A stretch of 28,237 nucleotides of DNA from Acanthamoeba sp. SK_2022b (taxonomy: Eukaryota; Discosea; Longamoebia; Acanthamoebidae), in assembly GCA_027943245.1 (NCBI GenBank), contig JANDJZ010000628.1:1-28237 (forward strand), written 5' to 3'. Every line of letters begins with the position of its first letter. The first letter of the stretch is position 1. This document shows, piece after piece, positions 1 to 10,200 of this stretch. The translations under genes and the position numbers were made by a program. The notes below the pieces were generated by a model. It saw only the letters and a list, made by a program, of their open reading frames with translations, did not search any database and was not told where the DNA came from.

Positions 1-1066
1 CCCTTGGTCTCCCCGGGATGCGTTCGCTTCACCTGAGGGGAGAGCCGAGGCCCGAGTAGCGGGCCCGAGTCAGGTCGAGTCGAGTAGCGCTACTCGACTG
101 AATGGAGGAGAGAGATTGGGGGAGCGGGGAGGGGGGGAGGTGGTCGATACGTACATGGCAATGGCCGTAGGTGTGTTTGAACTCGAGCAGCTGCTGGCAG
201 CGATCGTCAAAGGAGAGGTTGCGTCGGTTGAAGCGGTTGTACTTGCGCTTGTTCGCGGCGGACTTGTCCATCGCCATGCGGCTGTTGGCGGCAGCGCTGC
301 TGCTCGGGCGGCTGCCGTCCGTGTGGGGAAGCGAGGGCGAGGGCGGCCCGTTTCCTCCGTCGGAGAAGTCGGGGTTGCTGCCGTTGCGCTCGCGGTGCGT
401 GCCGTTGACGTAGAAGAGGGTCTCCTTGTCGTAGTGCTCGCGTCTCCGACCGGCACCGCCGCTCTCGCGCGAGCTGCGGCGGCGACGGCTTCGTTCGCTT
501 TCGCTGTACTCGTCGTCGCTTGCATCTTCGCTTTCCTCCTCTTCCTCTTCCTCTTCCCCATCTTCGCTTTCATCCATCTCGAAGTCGGAGTCGCTTTCCT
601 GATCGTGTTTGCGTCCCTTGCCCTCGATCTTGCGCCGCTCTGCCCTTTTGCGGCTTTCCTCGCTCTTGATCGCAGCAATCGATCGTAGTGGTCTGAATTC
701 TTCCTCCCTGTCGTATAGAGGAAAAAAGAAGGCTACCAAGTCAATAAATGTCCATCAATCGCTCAAAGCAAAGAGCTCTTCTTGGATCTAATGGGAGCAA
801 AAGTGATGATCTTCTGCTACAATCTCGAGAGGAAACACGTACTCGATCGGCGTTGTGGTGGAAAGGATGACCCCTACCGAAGGTATGACGCTTATGCCTT
901 CGGTGGGCACGGCCAAGGCTTCTGGATTCAAGGTCTCACCATCTTCCTCTTTCTCTTTCTCTCTTTGCCTATCTTCAATCTTGGCACCGTTAGGCTGCTC
1001 GAAGCTGCGGAGGTCCTTGAGCTGGACAAGACTCTGTATCGTTTCGTCTTCGTCTAGGTCTTGCAT
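1..1066 (-). CDS. Helicase-associated (HA) domain protein, 5' portion, partial at window edge
   Basis: Model: exons 843-1066, 155-707 and 1-32 read on the minus strand. Both introns start GTACGT and end in CAG, and phase is kept at both junctions (the Glu codon is rejoined across 843/707). The start is the ATG at 1066, which is immediately preceded by an in-frame TAA. The first ~230 residues are charged and low-complexity, with a Glu/Asp run followed by an Arg-rich Ser tract (about residues 120-150) that could be a nuclear localisation region. Residues about 236-259 match the start of the helicase-associated domain (aromatic/Phe, Leu-Leu-x-Phe, then Gly-His-Cys-x-Val); the third exon continues it with a Thr-His-Pro-Gly-Glu-Thr stretch before the window ends. 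HA domains occur in stand-alone amoebal and algal proteins and in some helicases, so the molecular function is not determined. The domain call is fairly sure, the N-terminus less so. Confidence 0.7.
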
Positions 1067-1448
1067 TTACGTGTAGGACGCCAATCTTAATTGAGGCGGT
1101 CTGTACTCGGGATCGCGATGTCGAATGAAATCGCGAAGCGAGCGCCCTTTTGCCTGCCTTTGCCGTCTTCGCCTTCCTCGCCCCGCGCTTGCTGCCGTGG
1201 CTTCTTTCTTCCAGGGACGTCGCCCCTGCCATTTCAAGCAACCGACACGCAGCTCTTCTCCTTTCTTCTGCAACAGGCTTTGATTTGGTTTTTTTGGAGC
1301 TTTTTCTAATCTGTTTCGTTTTGATATTCGAAATTGCAAACTTTCGTTTCGTTTTGGTGGATGGACTTTCGGAGGACTTTCTTGCCATTTACCCTTATTG
1401 CCCAGCAGCGCAAGCCACGGCGACAGTGGAAAGATCTTTCGCTTGAGC
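1067..1448. promoter_or_regulatory. Intergenic region shared by two divergent genes
   Basis: The minus-strand HA gene starts at 1066 and the plus-strand lectin gene starts at 1449, so this 382-bp stretch must hold both promoters and both 5' UTRs. It contains T-rich tracts near 1270-1345 on the plus strand. I see no convincing TATA box or recognisable operator. Open frames here lack domain similarity and I treat them as chance. Assignment as a bidirectional promoter rests on position only. Confidence 0.4.
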
Positions 1449-3478
1449 ATGTACGTTCGCGTGGCGCTGCTGGTGTTCCTCGGGCTGGCTGTCTATGCCT
1501 CCGCTCAGTTCCAGGACGTGCACTCCCTCAAGGGCCCCTTCACCCTGCCCTTCTGGAGCATGCAAGGAGGTACCCGGCCCGATCTTTACGATTAATTTCT
1601 TTTTTCTGGAATCCGGACCGTTTTATTTTTCATCTTTACACTCGGATGCATTCGCTGTATGTCGTAGCACAGCTTCTTGGCTCTTTTGAGTTTAGTTTTA
1701 TTTCATCTTTAAACACAATTAAATTTACCTCTCCCTCCGGTCTAGATGCGCAAGTGACGGAGAACTTCGTTCGACTCGCCGAAGACCGTCAAAACAAACG
1801 TGGCTCGCTCTGGAACGTTGTGGTACGGTCGCCGCCTCCCTCCTCCCTCTGCGTTGCGCTCACCCTCCGTCTATCCCCCGACACCGCGTCGGTTACTCAG
1901 CCCAACATGTTCGCCAACTGGGAGGTCACCTTCTCCTTCCGCATTCACGGCGTACGCTTTCCCCTCTCCCTCCCCCCTGCCTCGCGCGCGCTCCCTCTCC
2001 CTTCTCTGTTGGAGCTCTCTCTCTCTCTCTCTCTCTGTACGATGTCTCACCGTGAGCGCGCCTTCATGGTCACTAGGTGAGCACCTATGGTGCTGATGGT
2101 CTGGCCTTCTGGTACACGGAGAAGATCGACAAGGCCGGCTCCCTGTTTGGCAACGACGAGTTCTTCAAGGGCATCGGCATCGTTGTCGACACGTGCGTGC
2201 GCTCCCCTCTCCCTCTTCTTCTACTTCTTCAAGCGCAACGACTTGCTCAAACCTCTCCCCCTCTCCGCAACCCCCCCCCCCCAACCTGCGTGGCCAGGTA
2301 TGACAACGACGGCGCTGGCGTGCACCCCTACGTCATGCTGTTGCGCAACGACGGCACCAAGCAGTTCAACCCCGAGCACGAGCACGGCGTTCACAAGGAG
2401 CACGCCGAAGAGGAGCTGGAGCTGGGCGGATGCACCCTCCACGTTCGCAACCTCGAGAAGCCGTCGACGCTCCGCGTCACCTACTTCAACAACCGCCTCA
2501 CCGTACGGCCACCGCCTCCGCCCCCCTCCCGACGAGCAACGACTCGCTCACTTCTGCGCTCGTTCATCAGGTCGAGGCGTCGTTGGAGGATGGCCCCTTC
2601 ACGCGCTGCATTGACGTCAACAAGGTCGACCTGCCGCCCGGCCACTACTTTGGCTTCACCGCGGCCACCGGTAACTCCTCCCCATCCAATGCGCGCGCAG
2701 AGGGCTGTGGACTGGGTCGGTGAGCGGAGTGGATTCTAAATAGTCGCGTGTCGCGTCCGCTCGCGCAGGCCAGCTCGCCGACAACCACGACGTTCACCGC
2801 TTCGTCGTGCGCGGCCTGGATCCGCAGGGCAAGCCGCAGGACCTGCCCGTCGTACGTCTGCCCTCCGCTCGAGCGTGATGGCCAATGCGGATTTCTATTA
2901 TTTATTTATTAATTTCTATTAATTTATTTCTTTGGGGTGATATTTGCCAGTGCGGCGAGGGCAGCAACGTGGGCCGCGCACTGAGCCAGGTGCAGCACGA
3001 GCTCGCCGAGTCGAAGAAGCAGCTCCAGACCCTCCTTGACAAGCTCTCGTCGGGCACCAGGGACCAGCAGTCCGGAGCCGTGTACGCCTCCCCCCGGTGA
3101 ATTCCAGGCATTCAACCGGCGCTTACGTGTGTTGTGGCGTGCTTCGGTCGTTTTGTCGTGCGTTGGCGCGCAGTGTCGATTCCCAGCTGCAGTCCAACGT
3201 GGAGGACCTGCGAAGAAGCGTTGAGGTAACCTTTCCCTCCGGAACATGTCTGACCTGATTTCTTCTCATAAGTGGGCTATAAACAGAGGAGCAACCAGGC
3301 ACTCGACAGCAAGCTGCTTCAGATTGAGCGGAGTGTCGTCACGGCGTCGGCCAAGGAGGGTGAGGCCGGCTCGTCGGTGTTGTCGTCGCTCACCTGCATC
3401 GTCCTCCTCGGCACGTGCGGCGCCGTCCTCTACTTCCAGTACAAGGCCCACCTGCACCGCAAGCAGAAGTTCTTCTGA
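1449..3478 (+). CDS. L-type (legume-like) lectin cargo receptor, ERGIC-53/LMAN1-like
   Basis: Ten exons: 1449-1569, 1746-1822, 1901-1951, 2077-2192, 2298-2502, 2571-2670, 2769-2851, 2951-3081, 3174-3225, 3287-3478; 375 residues, phase kept throughout. An N-terminal signal peptide (residues 1-19, hydrophobic, ending Ala-Ser-Ala) is followed by a leguminous-type lectin fold (about 20-250) with the family signatures Asn-Trp-Glu-Val, Gly-Ala-Asp-Gly-Leu-Ala-Phe-Trp-Tyr-Thr, and an Asp-Asn-Asp-Gly segment (about 124-127) at the usual Ca/mannose site. Then comes a Gln/Lys/Leu-rich helical stalk (about 255-335), one transmembrane segment (about 345-363) and a short cytosolic tail ending Lys-Gln-Lys-Phe-Phe. 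In this family the luminal lectin binds high-mannose glycoprotein cargo, and the C-terminal Phe-Phe recruits COPII while Lys residues mediate COPI retrieval, so ER-Golgi cycling is expected. The stalk is shorter than in animal ERGIC-53. Family assignment is firm. Confidence 0.92.
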
Positions 3479-3853
3479 TCCCAGCTCAGCTCTCGTCTCG
3501 TGCTTGTGCTTCTCATCTCCATAACATCACAGCTTTCTCTGTTAATTACATTTTTCACATTCCTTTCGATCTTGGCTTAAATCAGCAGCGAAAGATAAAT
3601 ATTCAAGATATGTTTTCTTTTCTTGGTCGTAGTGCAACCAGGTTTGTCGTCTCGGCCTCTCGGCAGCGAGCAACCGGGAGCCCGCAACGATGGCCAGCAA
3701 CCAACCTGTATCCAAACCCTCATAACATAACGTGACTTTCGTAGCCTCCTCATTCCAGCTTGTACAGCACTACGCACAAGCAATTTTGGCCGAGTGCCGT
3801 TGTAAATCACCTGCAAAATCCTAAAAATCATCGCAATTACCTAAACCTCAGAG
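3479..3853. other. Intergenic, lectin 3' end to ankyrin-gene promoter
   Basis: 375 bp between two plus-strand genes. The first part is T-rich and includes AT-rich words such as GATAAATATT near 3595, compatible with 3' UTR and polyadenylation. The remainder must include the ankyrin gene's promoter. A 106-codon open frame overlaps this stretch without domain similarity or coding-like composition, and I do not call it. Confidence 0.4.
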
Positions 3854-5845
3854 ATGCGCAAGCTGAAGGATTTGGCCCTTCATTTGCCATTGGCTGGTCT
3901 TGACCGCTCGTCATCTTCCTCCCCAACTTCTTCGCCACGCCACCCTCGCCCCCATTCGCCGTTGGCCTCCACCTTGTCCAACTCGACGACGCCAGGGGAC
4001 GAGGCGTCCCACCACGGTTCCCCTTCAGCACCACCTACATCGTCGATAATTCAGGATAGGAAACGCAACTTTGGGCCTCTGCACCAGGCTTGCAAGCAAG
4101 GCGACCTTGTCACCATTCACAGCCTCCTCTTATCGGCAATCTCGCCCTCTTCAGCTTCGCCCGAAGAGGTGGGCGAACCTGCAGGCGGCGATTTCGCAGG
4201 ATGGCTGCCCGTCCACCTGCTGCTCGCCTCGCGGGCCTTGTCCCCGCTGGCTGCCCATCCTCCCGAGATCCCGCTCCTCCCTCTTCTGTCCGCTCTCCTC
4301 CACTCCCCGTCCAAAGGTGCACCTCCCTCCCTCCCCTCTACTTGTCGCTACTTGCTTTCAATGTAATGCCTGCTGATCTGTGTGGGCTGCCCTTTTCGCG
4401 CCAAAATGCCTCGCAGGCTCGCTGGTGAATGTCAAGAATGGACTGGGCATGACGCCGCTCCACCTGGCAGTGAGCCGTGGCTGCGCGCCCTACATCATTC
4501 GTCATCTCCTGGTCCTCGGCGCTGACCCCACCATCACTGCCAAGTACGACACGACACACGACACACGACACACGACACACGACACACGACACACGACACA
4601 CGACACACGACACACGACACACGACACACGACACACGACACACGACACACGACACACGACACTTGAAGTTGCTAATCCGTGTGCTTATTCCTACTCTCTC
4701 TCTCTCTCTGCAGAGGTAAGACTTGCGTGCAGCTGGCCCAGAACGAGGAGACGGTGAAGCTCCTGCTCAACACCCGTGCGCCGTCCAACAGCGGTCCCCT
4801 CCTCACCAAGGCCTCGTCGCGCCTCAACATACGTCGGTCGACGGACCTCCCCAGCATCACCACCACTACCGGATCTTCATCCGCCTTCGTTCCTGTTCCT
4901 TCCGGCGATGCCTCTCCTTCACCGTCGTCATCTTCATCTTCATCTTCCTCTTCCTCCTCCACTTCTTCCACTACTTCGTTGCTGTCTCCATCCACCACAT
5001 CAACGCCATCAGGTAGCAGCCGATCGGGATCGTCTCCGTCGTCGCCCAACGAGAGCCGACGCGAGCGCGAGCGAGAACGGGACAGTCTCCCGGACGACGC
5101 GTCGCTGCTGCCCCCGCCGTCGCTCTCGTCGTCGCCCCGGTCGTCGCCCCTCACCTCCCCTCGCGACTCGGGCACCAGCCCCGGCGGCAGTGGTGTCGCC
5201 ATCCGGCGGAAGAGCTCGACCATCAAGAAGAAGAAGAAGCACTCGACCCTCACCAAGCACCGCAGCCGGCCGCCGTCGCCATCCGCAGTCGACGATAACA
5301 ATAGCGAAGCTCAACAGAGCCGTGGCGCCACGAGCACGACGCCCGTGAAGGACCACCACCAACAGCTGCAGCTGCAGCAGCAGCGATGGGCGATCGAGCA
5401 GCAGCAACGGGAGTGGGCTCGGATCGGCCTCGAGAAGGCGCAGCGGATCGACGAAGCGCGAACGATCTACCTGCTCCTCTGCCTGCTGAGCGCGCTGGCC
5501 GCTGTGGTGGGTGGCCACCTGTGCGGGTACTACATGGGGCGTCTCGATGCGGACAGCCACCACTACGCGCTCCTCGCCCAGCGGCACACCAGCGCCGTCA
5601 ACGCTTCCAGCACGGTGGTGCCACCGCCTGCCACGCTGTTCTCCTTCTTCTCCTTCTTCTCGTGGTCCACTCCTCCTTTGCAGTCCTCCACGCCATCGAC
5701 ATCGCTGGAAGTGCTCCCTGACGGAGGCGAGGAGGCAGCGCGAGCAGAGACCCTCATGCGCGTGTCGTCCTCAGTAGGTGGCGGGCTCGTGGCCTTTGCC
5801 GGTCTCTTCAGCCTCTACCACTTTGCCCTAAAGATGCTCCGCTGA
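3854..5845 (+). CDS. Ankyrin-repeat protein with C-terminal membrane segments
   Basis: Three exons, 3854-4316, 4417-4543 and 4714-5845, all phases consistent, 573 residues. After a Ser/Pro-rich N-terminus come ankyrin-like helices: a Pro-Leu-His-Gln-Ala-Cys-Lys-Gly-type repeat (about 75-97), a degenerate one (about 115-125), a canonical Gly-Met-Thr-Pro-Leu-His-Leu-Ala repeat ending Gly-Ala-Asp-Pro (about 163-193) and a Gly-Lys-Thr-Cys-Val-Gln-Leu-Ala repeat (about 198-214). The middle (about 220-440) is a long disordered Ser/Thr/Pro region with a basic Lys cluster and a Gln-rich helix. A strong hydrophobic segment (about 447-470) and a second near the C-terminus (about 550-570) predict membrane anchoring. 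Ankyrin repeats mediate protein binding; no enzymatic domain is visible, so the role is unknown. Intron 2 consists largely of a 7-bp minisatellite, and a CT tract precedes its acceptor. Confidence 0.8.
4546..4662. repeat. 7-bp minisatellite (ACACGAC)n in an intron
   Basis: A near-perfect head-to-tail array of the heptamer ACACGAC (about 16 units) fills most of intron 2 of the ankyrin gene (4544-4713). It starts just after the donor GTACGA and is followed by a CT-rich tract and the CAG acceptor. A period of 7 means any reading frame through it shifts residue pattern every 21 bp, giving a Thr/His/Asp/Arg pseudo-protein that should not be read as coding. Confidence 0.9.
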
Positions 5846-6073
5846 GAGAAGTCCCCGCATTGTGCGCGAGTGTCGCCACATTGCCAGTCATGAGCTGACA
5901 CCTCAGACAGGAGTGAAGAAGAGGAAGATTGCAGACGTCATAAAGCGAGGTAGGGAAACCGCAATTGAAGTCTCCCTCTCTTCCCGGCGAATACGTCTTT
6001 CCTTTCCAAGACAAGACGGAGTGTGGTTTTTTTGTTTTAACAGAGGAACAGAGGCGAACAGAGGACGTACGAC

Positions 6074-6487
6074 ATGTCTTATTCTTCTCCCCTGTTATTG
6101 GGGCTTTTGGTCATCTTGGGATTTGCTGCCAACTGCTCTGGCTATCGTGGCGGCCTCTATTTCATCAACTTGTATTGGCGTGAACCCAGCGGGTCCACCA
6201 ACGACTTTTACGTCGATGGTAAGATGGTGGTCTCCAACCTGACATACCCGGCCAGCAGCGGCCACGTCTTCTTCTCTGGAAACGTGAAAAACGACACCGT
6301 GCTTAGCGTCTTCGACGCGGGCACCACCAATCTGATTGCACAACTAAGCATCTCCCTGCCTTCAGGGACAGGCTACACTGTCACAGTGCACGGATCTGCC
6401 TTCAACCCTCAGTATTACCCTGGATTCCTCTCGGTGACCCCAGCCGATGACATCGTCAAGTTCTGCAAGGCAGGGCTGTGGTGGTAA
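6074..6487 (+). CDS. Small secreted DUF4397-like protein
   Basis: Single-exon 137-residue protein. Residues 1-23 form a classic signal peptide (hydrophobic core Leu-Leu-Leu-Gly-Leu-Leu-Val-Ile-Leu-Gly, small residues before the cleavage site). The mature part is beta-rich and follows the DUF4397 pattern: an opening strand with Phe-Ile-Asn-Leu-Tyr, then Asp-Phe-Tyr-Val-Asp-Gly, a Tyr-Pro-Ala-Ser-Ser-Gly segment, a strand with Thr-x-Leu-Ser-Val-Phe-Asp-Ala-Gly-Thr-Thr, and a closing Gly-Thr-Gly-Tyr-Thr-Val-Thr-Val-His-Gly strand. DUF4397 domains are extracellular and of uncharacterised function. Two N-glycosylation sequons (Asn-Leu-Thr and Asn-Asp-Thr) are present. The frame closes at a TAA inside a GGTAAC word that could also be a splice donor, so a longer spliced product is possible. 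Secretion is well supported, the family moderately so. Confidence 0.7.
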   Translation: MSYSSPLLLGLLVILGFAANCSGYRGGLYFINLYWREPSGSTNDFYVDGKMVVSNLTYPASSGHVFFSGNVKNDTVLSVFDAGTTNLIAQLSISLPSGTGYTVTVHGSAFNPQYYPGFLSVTPADDIVKFCKAGLWW

Positions 6488-6766
6488 CCGGCGCGTTCGC
6501 CTGTTACCACGTTAGGATTTGGCTTATAAATGGGCAAGGTTTGTCGTGGAGCTTTGGAACTCTGGCGCCACCACGCACCGCGTTCCACCCAAAGCCGAGC
6601 CAGCCCTGATCTTTGGTGCAGGTGCTGCCAATAGCTCATCACAGCTTGAGGAAGCCGCAGTACTGGCACTCTCCAAACCGCTTCGCTCCGCATCTCATTA
6701 ACTTGGCTATCATAAGAAGCACTGTATTGTACTGTGAAATCTTTATAATAGTAGAGCGGCGCTCCC
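6488..6766. other. Non-genic stretch after the secreted-protein gene
   Basis: Holds the 3' flank of the secreted-protein gene. The stop codon sits in an inverted repeat: GGTAAC at about 6484 pairs with GTTACC at about 6504, a possible hairpin. AT-rich words follow near 6740-6755. No coding similarity is seen on either strand. Confidence 0.35.
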
Positions 6767-7290
6767 CAGCAGACTCGTAGCATGCCATGTTAGGCAGCCC
6801 GTGGATCAGCCCCAGATAGCAAGTTCAAGGGATGGAGGGCGGTTGGGCCGAGCTGGACGACATATAGCCACAAGGCGATGGCGCTCTGATCACCTCCCTT
6901 GGCTCCTCGCCCTCCAGACGAGCATCCGCCGTTACTAACCAGCAGCTGGGCACGCGTGGGAAACAACCTTCAAACGTAATACTCAACCCTGGACTGCACA
7001 CACGCGCCCTCGCGACCCTGGGCCTGGGCAGCAGCTGCAGCGAGGCTCGAGGTGGGTGCCGAATCACCGCTGTAGCTGGAACCAAAAAGAGCGAATGCGA
7101 ACGAGACGACTAACCGACTACTGCTATATGAACTGTTGTAGACTGTTGGGTTATGTTGTGGTGTTGTTCGCTCGCCCAAAGAAGTGCTCGTGGGTGGCCA
7201 CGGGGCTCGGCATAGGGGTGGAGGAGGAAGCCGGAAGGGGGCGGCAGCGGACGATCTCTCGGCGAACGTATGCTACGCCAAAAGCGAAAG
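6767..7290 (+). pseudogene. Truncated duplicate of the 5' end of the PH-IPK gene
   Basis: This stretch is clearly related to 11317-12180. Block one (6767-7111) matches 11317-11745, but about 100 bp just before the start codon (around 11365-11477) is missing. Block two (about 7170-7285) matches 12065-12180; about 310 bp of coding sequence between the blocks is replaced by roughly 55 unrelated bases. The equivalent of the start region is rearranged (an extra GGTTGGGCC) and the Lys codon of the Asp-Asp-Ile-Lys stretch has become TAG, with further indels downstream. It therefore cannot encode the PH-IPK N-terminus, and everything 3' of the N-terminal disordered region (PH and kinase) is absent. 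It is a partial duplication, not a processed copy, because it extends into the non-coding sequence upstream of the gene. Confidence 0.85.
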
Positions 7291-10200
7291 GCGTTGTTTC
7301 GGTGACGGTAACGACCGAGATCTAGATCTAGATCTTGACTTTTTGGGCGTTGACCCGTGAATAATTAAGCAACCTAACTTTGTCTATGGAAGGCTACAGA
7401 GCCACCAAGTACGGTACCGTTTTAGGCTTTGCGGGTATCCAGCTAGGACTCTCACCCTCGCTTCCTCGCTATGAAGTTGCGGTACTGTTCAAATGCGGAG
7501 CTGGACTAAGTCATGGCTGGTTGTTCTACTACTGTGATGGATTCAACAATACGCCTCGTGGGTTGATGCCAGCTGGTACTACAGAACTATGATATCTGTG
7601 CAAACTTCGACGCAAGTCTTTGATGATAGCGTCGTGCCTAGTGTTGCCAAATGCGCCATTTCAGTTTGAGGTAAGCTACCAAAGCCCCCTGCACACGTTC
7701 CAAGTGTGCGTAAGCCACCACGGGAAGGAAAGTAAAGGAGGCAGCAATGTCACATGGGCATCTCCAAGTTTGTGCTCTTTCGTTCAAAGCAAAGTGATAG
7801 TTTTTTATTAAGGAGTATAGAATGCAAGGGAGTATGTGAGTGGATGACATCCTCCCCCATATGAGGCAATAGCTCAACCTTAGGGATATCTGGGTGTTCT
7901 TCACCCTGCAGTGGCTAAGGGGGCAGATCTATTTATTCTAACCCTGGCAATTGATAGTAGCTAATTGGTGTGCATGGAAGTATAATGGAATGTATATGTT
8001 TGTGCACAAGGGCAGAGGAGTGAGGGGTACTGGGGAGGGCAAGCATAGAACACCCATTCTCTTATGTTGCCCATGTGCTGAGAAACTGAGATCCAATGGA
8101 TCAGCCAGGGTGAGGTCACATCAAGATTCTTCTCTGAGGGTTTTCTCATGCCTTTGGTGCTCCATAGTGCTACAAGGAATACACCCACCTCTTTCTCTTA
8201 CTCCTCTATGTACTTGTGGTTGTCTCACAGTTAACTGCCTCTATTATCAAGAGACCCAAGATTTAGCTCCTCAAAGTGTGTTGCCACATTTTGCAAAGAT
8301 AAATTTACTTTTGGTTAAAAAAATGTTGATAATACAACATTGACTGTCAGTGGCGCCTTGAATAAACATTACAGCTGTCTAACCTTGACTGGAATGCTAC
8401 ACGTTCAGGCATGTGCAGATGAGAGCTCCATTGATGGCATTGCATCAAGGTTTTGCCCCTGCACCTCCTTCACCACACACATGCTTGCTTGCAACCATTG
8501 TGCCACACATACATGTATGAGCATGTGATGGCCTTCTTGAGGTTTATGCTTGCCATACATTGCATATGTGTATGCCATCACCACCAAAACACCTGCCATT
8601 CGATCATGAGCATGTGATGTTGAAGGTCTTGGCATTTCTCTCTGCTCCCATATGTACATACATTGCTCACAAAAAAAGCCTTCAATTTGGTCATGTGTGG
8701 GCACGTTAGGTTGGAGGCCTTCTTTACATTTCTGCTTGCTATACCATTGCAGATGCTCATGCACCTTCTTGTCATGTTTGGGCCTGTGTTGTGGGGGATC
8801 TTGTTGCCATTTTGGCCTGAACAAAGAGGAGCATCTTAGCCCCCAACAAAGCACATGATAAGGAAGAGTAAGCTGACAAATACAAATAACAAGAAAAGCA
8901 GACATCTGGACCATTGCCTACTCTTTGCCATTTGCTTGCTTGGCCTTCTAGGTTTGGCATCATGCAAAACCAGGTTGGTTGAAGGTGAAGGGCTGCTTGT
9001 TGTGCACTGGGAGAGAGGAACTGTCAAAATTGATGGTGGGGTGCATGGCTGAGGCACAATGTGTACATTCCACACGCCCCTCCTACCAGGGCCTGTATGA
9101 CATGGAGATATGGCAGACGTGGCCTGCAAGATCAACAGGTGCCTTGCCGCCAAACACCTTGAACCCTCAGCCCCCCCAGGGCAGGTACCACTGTTACATT
9201 GTGACGTGACAAGATTGTTGTGCAGTAGGGGAGGAACAAAAGCACTACGCCTGGGCAATACTACATACTTCAGTGAGAACAGTGATGTGGTTGCTTGAGT
9301 GGGTGAAGATGTGGTTCTAGTTGTACTTTTTGGGGTAGTCCCACACTTATAGTGGTGCCAGTGTGTCTGCTTGCCACACAACAACCTATCCGTCTCACAA
9401 ACCAGAGGCCAACAGGAGATCTGGAGGTAAGGGGCGAAAGTTGAGTTTAGCTCCATAGTGCAGAGGTGATGATGGTAGATGGCTGAGGACCGTTTAAGGC
9501 GACCAGAAGCTGCACTGGCTTGTGGTGGAACACTAACACCTTGTCAAACTTGAAGGTGCTTTGATTGTACATGCCTCTGTGCTCAACACACAGGTGCTGA
9601 GTGTGGCATTATCCAAATGGACGAAGATAATAAATTCAAGGTGATACACACAGAAACGACAAGACAAAGCTGAATGCAACTATTTTTGAGGGTTGCAGTG
9701 TTGAGGTCACACAACCATACAGTCCTCTGCCCTGGCAGGAACTGCCCCTTAAAACAAAGCGCTGATCAAAAGTAGGTAGGCACAGTCAGCAGGGATAGTG
9801 TCTACAACAGCCACGCCATCTTGACTCTTGAGGTTGGGTTGACAGTTGTTGAGATTCTCATTGCACTGTTCAAGACAGATAGGCTCATTCATCCATCTCT
9901 CATCACCAGCTGATAGTAGCCAAAGCATCGTTCAGTGGCAGAGCACCTACTGCCAACACTAACAGCCGCCCTTGTGTGGAATGGAACATTCATGTCAGGC
10001 AATGGTGGCAGCCAGGAACCTGGTGCCTCAACACCATCCAATCTCTACTAAATAACAACAACACCCTGCACACCACCCAGTTTTGTTAGCCCATCAGTAA
10101 ATTTAACTTCCTTTTGCCACACCAAAAATTAAGACCATGATACTCACCCTTCTAAAATGGATTTTGTTGTTACAAAAACTGAAAATTTACCCAATTAAAA

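Noticed and set aside
116..688. 190-codon plus-strand open frame opposite the HA-domain gene
   Set aside because: It is the complement of the acidic and Ser-rich coding exon, giving a hydrophobic low-complexity shadow; the minus strand has the spliceable, domain-bearing frame.
4546..4662. Possible interstitial telomere repeat (7-bp unit)
   Set aside because: The unit ACACGAC does not match TTAGGG-type telomere repeats, and it lies inside a well-defined intron.
7951..8343. 130-codon plus frame in the AT-rich island
   Set aside because: Cys- and Trp-scattered sequence typical of random reading; no recognised motif.
8490..8790. CRISPR-like spaced repeats
   Set aside because: Units are contiguous and diverged, with no constant repeat separated by unique spacers, and the context is eukaryotic.
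8836..9456. 206-codon minus frame in the AT-rich island
   Set aside because: No domain, mixed hydrophobic and Ser/Thr-rich composition, and no splice or promoter context; not enough to call a gene.
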